Both the position numbers and the translations under genes were made by a program. Below, in pieces: positions 60,062 to 64,000 of a stretch of 64,000 nucleotides of DNA. This stretch comes from Nemania diffusa (taxonomy: Eukaryota; Ascomycota; Sordariomycetes; Xylariales; Xylariaceae): assembly GCA_038501195.1 (NCBI GenBank), contig JBBPUQ010000002.1, positions 2,046,001 through 2,110,000 of the forward strand, in the 5' to 3' direction. The notes under the pieces were generated by a model. It searched no databases. It saw nothing but the letters and a program-made list of their open reading frames with translations, and was not told the origin of the DNA. Position 1 is the stretch's first letter; every line of letters begins with the position of its first letter.

Positions 60062-63048
60062 TATGATAAGCTTTCTCTTTTTTTTTATAAAAAAAAAGAT
60101 GCAATCATACTATCCTGGAACATTTTGACAACTTGAAAACATGTGCTTGGACCTAGGTTTGACACTTCACAGTATACCTTTGCGACTACAGGCTTTTGCC
60201 GACGACACATCGGTCGGTCTGTGCATATGCCTTCTCCATGTTTCTAGGGTTTACGGTCCACTCAACCGCTTGGGTTATGGCGATAATGGCCTGTGTGCAA
60301 TGTACAGTTCGGACTCGGCCGGCGATATGAGGACTAGGCTAGCCTGGGTATAGGTATAGAAAACCATCAGAACGATCGACCCAGAAATAGGGAAGGTTGA
60401 AATCCCATAAGAATAATGGTCCTAGAGGACTATATATCAAACACGATTGTCTTGATGGAGACGAGGTTAGGATCGCCACGTTTGGAGGGTCTAGAAGCCT
60501 TCCGCAAGAACGATAACTCATACTCATACTCCTAAGTGAGCATGGTCAATCATGATCATAACGCAATAGGCTCACGTTTGTTTGTAAATAAACTGTATGA
60601 AAACTAGTAAAAGAGATGATACCCCAAACACAATCCATTTTGAAATTCGTGATAGTGCCAGCCTGTCTCGTATCTCTCACTCCGTGTTCCAGTAGTAAAC
60701 TATCTATAGATATAGATAGATAGTCCGAGCGCATCGTTAGTAATAGACGTAGGGACATCGTGAAGCTGATTAATATATGCCCAGGAATACCTCTATCACT
60801 TTGCGGACGCCCAATATCGCGAAGGAGTATCATAAACAAGGACTACCATCACTGTTGGTGTCAGCCTGCTTCAACGCCTAAGTGACAATAAGTCAACTTT
60901 TTGGTGCGCTGCTTTGGCGATCCACGAGGCAAAAGGGGAAAATACGAGAATACGAGAATATGTCATATATCACATTTGTGCAATCAACATTGTAGCATGC
61001 CCAACTTCTAAAAATTGGCAGTCGGAATTCAAGTAAATTAATTCCATATTTGGTAGTGTACGGCTATACACAAACAAACTTCTTGGCCTTTAGGAAAGTT
61101 AGAATAATATATTCAAAGGCTATCCTAGCATTGTCGCTCCTCGCAATATTCTGCCTGGTTAAAATTCACGAAAGCAGAGTTACAGAGCTGGGTAGTATCG
61201 CACTCAACTGGGAATGCATCATTAGGACCCCAGCCTATAATTAGGAAGGGCTGTCCATCCCGGACTGTTATCCATGCAATCTTTTCTAAGGTTTTATTTA
61301 CAGCTCGAATGCAGCTGACTTTCCGGCCCGGCTGTTTGCCGAAGGATTGTTCTGTGCCCTATCTCCGATTGACTAAGTAAGTACACCTAAAACAAAAACG
61401 AATGGGATGTTAAATGGAAGCCAGATAAACACATAAACTACATGCAGGCACCATCCCAAATCTCTAGAAGAATACTGTGTACACAGGAGCCTACAATAAT
61501 ATAATCTGCAGGTGGCACGTCGACGTCTGGTTTCGTCGTGGGTGCCGTGTAATCATGCTATGGGGTTGGCCTAATATGCACTAATCTCCACGCCCTCTGC
61601 TTCGCTCATGCGCCTTGAGGCAAACAGCTCTGGCGAGATCATGAAGCTAGGCTAGGTGATCCCCTACTGGAAGGAAACTTTCACTCATAGTCTAGAGCTG
61701 CTTTATCGATTGAAAAAATTGGTAAAAGTTAGAGAATTATAACGCGCTAAAGCACGCGCCTTTTTAGCGGAAGATAAATCACTTGTGTAAAGCTAAATAC
61801 CTCAACTTAGCGAAGCCAACGACCACAATACACAACTATCTAGTACTTCGTCTCTGGACAACCTGGAAATATTCAGTCTTAGCATTGGTGATGGCGTAGG
61901 GATAAGGAATGTAGTACATTAGTAATTGTGGAGGTTTCTAGTGGGTTTACCGTGGATAATAGGTTTGAATTATCTATTATGGTTTATGTGGACAGAAATG
62001 GATTAGCAGGTAGCTCTTACTTAGATATTCGACAGTCAAAGTCCGGCACGGAGCCATGAGAACTTTGGAGAGGTGGGAATGGCGGTTTATGTAAACAGGC
62101 GAAATGAGATAAAGCAGAGCCGGAAACGGCGCAAGTGGTGCTACCATGGGACCGGCAACCCTGGCGCCTGGCCCTGATGATAAGCACCGGGAGCTGGGTT
62201 ATTGTGCTTGGCGGCATGGCGAGAACGCACCTAGGTACACTTAGGAGAGACAATGACGAATTATCTATCATAAGTTTAGGGCTAGTTACTGTAGCATGAG
62301 TATAGGGTTCTTGGTCAATCTCTTCAACTCATCCTAAAAATAAAAAAAAAGTGAAATATTAAAACTCCTGTCACAGTCATGCAGTTGAGATATTTGATGC
62401 TGTCTGCCGATTTATTCAGGGAAGATGTATAAACAGTATCTTGATAGCTCATGCTGCCACGACGTCACACGCCTGGATTGGGTAGATAACAGGCTCCATT
62501 TATGCATGCAAGCATGTGTATGTAAGCAGTTATGGCGGGGGATCCCTGTAATCGGGTACCTCACTAAGTAACCTTTGGCACGCTCTTAGTTCTTACTTAT
62601 TCCCGTTACTCAAAACTTTGAGCGACTGCAACTAGGCATCTACAGTAAAGTATAACCCAATCAACCATTCTTCACCTTTTTCTTCCGTTCTTATTTATCT
62701 TTTAAATAATCACACCTGTCATGCACATCTACCGTCCACCTCCCACACTACATGCATTATAAGGAAGAGGCTGCAATCTTATACCTCGGTACGGCAGACT
62801 GAGCTGTGCACTCATAAGTCATTGTCAGCAGACCATCACCTCCATCATTACCGCCCCATTCAGCTCCAGCGACGGAGACAGTAACAGCAACGGCAATAGC
62901 CGTAGCACGCAACCTAGCCCACACCGGAGCGGAACCATGATTCTATCGAACCACGTGGTTTCGCCTTGATATCGCTGCGACGAGCTCGTTCAAACACTGG
63001 CGATCCAGTCATCTCAGGGTAGCCAGCTAGACTAAACAGCCAGCTACT
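60062..63048. other. Three-kilobase gene-poor interval
   Basis: No frame here has convincing coding character. I see a short TAGA/TATC microsatellite at 60,700-60,723 (ctatctatagatatagatag), AT-rich stretches, and pyrimidine-rich sequence from about 62,640 that probably belongs to the promoter and long 5' leader of the next gene. No tRNA or rRNA is recognised. Confidence 0.5.
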
Positions 63049-64000
63049 ATGGCGACCAATCCCTTCTCCGTCCTCGGTACCTCCATACGCGGCTCGCCTT
63101 CCGGGCCCTCGGTGTCATCGAATCCCCAAGGGTCCGGCACTCAGACCCCAAAAAAGAAACACCGAGCAGGTCGCAAACATAAACGCCCCAGGCGGAAGTC
63201 CTTCGCTCTCCCTCCCGATGATTTTGTTGGTGACTCGGCTTCGACCAACGAGCTGAATCGAGGTGGGTTTTATGCCCACGGAGGAAACCCCAGCGATACG
63301 AGCTTAGATAGCGAGCTTCTTCTTGATCATAGGTACAAAGAACTACTTCACGTTGAGTCGAGAGATTTTATGTTCCAATACTAACAGGACTTAGGGACGC
63401 CCAATACCCCCGGCCGAGACGACCTTCTGCACTTGCGACATCGTATTCAGTACCCCAACCTAATGCTACCCGCATCCGTACGATGTCCTCTATACAAGCC
63501 GAGAGAGATGGCGACGAGACGGAGAACACACCCTTGCTCTCAAGGCCAATAAGGTTAGGCCCCGAGTCGCCCCAGAGCTATGGTTTCAATGAGGGATATC
63601 ATAGGCGGGAGCAATCTCATAGCCGCCCTGATTCTCGTGGATCAAGTAACAAGCCGCGCACAGTCCTTCTGACGCCTGGTGAAGGGCGCAATGTGAACTA
63701 CCCGCCTTCGATGCCTGGCACGCCTCGTTTGGGGCTTAGGGACCGGTCTGATATCAACTTTGGGGACGTCATGATGAGGGATAGCCTTTCTCTGGACAGT
63801 TTGCCCTCCAACGGCGTGGCGGATGGGGACATAGACCCGCTGCAGCAGTCATCGTTTGAGAGAAGGCAGACTATAGCTCTTCAGGCAGCCGAAGACGTGT
63901 GCTTCCCGCAGGAGGGGATGTCCGAAGTCGCCGATGATGAGGTGCAGCAGGTACGAGATAAGGCGAGCATGCGATCACGACGGCGGCGTCAGAATAAGTG
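63049..64000 (+). CDS. N-terminal part of probable CorA/MNR2-type Mg2+ transporter (truncated by window)
   Basis: Exon 1 is 63049-63332 and exon 2 starts at 63395 and is open to the window end. The join is LLLDHR/DAQYPRPRRPS across a 62-bp intron. The visible part (about 296 residues) is a hydrophilic, disordered Ser/Pro/Arg-rich N-terminus: MATNPFSVLGTS, a basic block KKKHRAGRKHKRPRRKSFA, and near the edge an acidic segment then SMRSRRRRQN. This layout resembles the cytoplasmic N-terminus of fungal MNR2/ALR-type transporters of the CorA superfamily, but the GMN motif and membrane helices lie beyond the window. The name is therefore an inference. Confidence 0.5.

Overview
The window is nuclear DNA of a filamentous ascomycete (Pezizomycotina, most likely a Sordariomycete). 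This rests on short spliceosomal introns (about 50-110 bp, GTANGT donors, CTAAC-like branch sites), a fungal gene repertoire, and an AT-rich block whose two terminal repeats differ almost only by C-to-T and G-to-A changes, the signature of repeat-induced point mutation (RIP). All gene models are read from the sequence by reading-frame continuity and splice-site matching, with no transcript data.

Left housekeeping segment (about 1-23.4 kb): a single-pass membrane protein (+), 3-hydroxyanthranilate 3,4-dioxygenase (-), a Ctr copper transporter (+), a Nudix CoA-pyrophosphatase-like enzyme (-), a disordered protein (-), a Chk2/Cds1/PRD-4-type checkpoint kinase with an FHA domain (+), a PMR1/SPCA-type Ca2+ P-type ATPase (-), and the mitotic cohesin kleisin Rad21/Scc1 (+).

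Accessory segment (about 23.4-52.5 kb): a lineage-specific membrane protein with a 90-bp tandem duplication; a stretch at 27.2-28.9 kb that reads as a gene built from micro-exons, seven of them exactly 21 nt (one heptad each); two small orphan ORFs; a broken carbohydrate-binding-like fragment; and an NLR-type gene (DUF7708-like N-terminus, NACHT, C-terminal C2H2 fingers). The NLR gene is split by an 8,170-bp LTR retrotransposon that has 393-bp LTRs, a perfect 5-bp target duplication (GATAG) and has been almost completely RIP-mutated. Next come a 12-exon SNF2/Rad5-16-like ATPase, an SRPK-like kinase pseudogene and an HNH-nuclease-domain protein.

Right housekeeping segment (about 53.3-64 kb): Elongin A (+), the ubiquitin-like modifier NEDD8/Rub1 (-), prohibitin-2 (-), the CstF-64/Rna15 3'-end processing factor (+), a nearly gene-free 3-kb interval, and the 5' part of what is probably a CorA/MNR2-type Mg2+ transporter that runs off the window.

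The contrast between conserved single-copy genes on both flanks and NLR, helicase, HNH, pseudogene and transposon content in the middle suggests a rapidly evolving island bounded by Rad21 and Elongin A. The two most interesting items are the heptad-per-exon gene and the RIP-exhausted retroelement that sits inside an immune-receptor-like gene.
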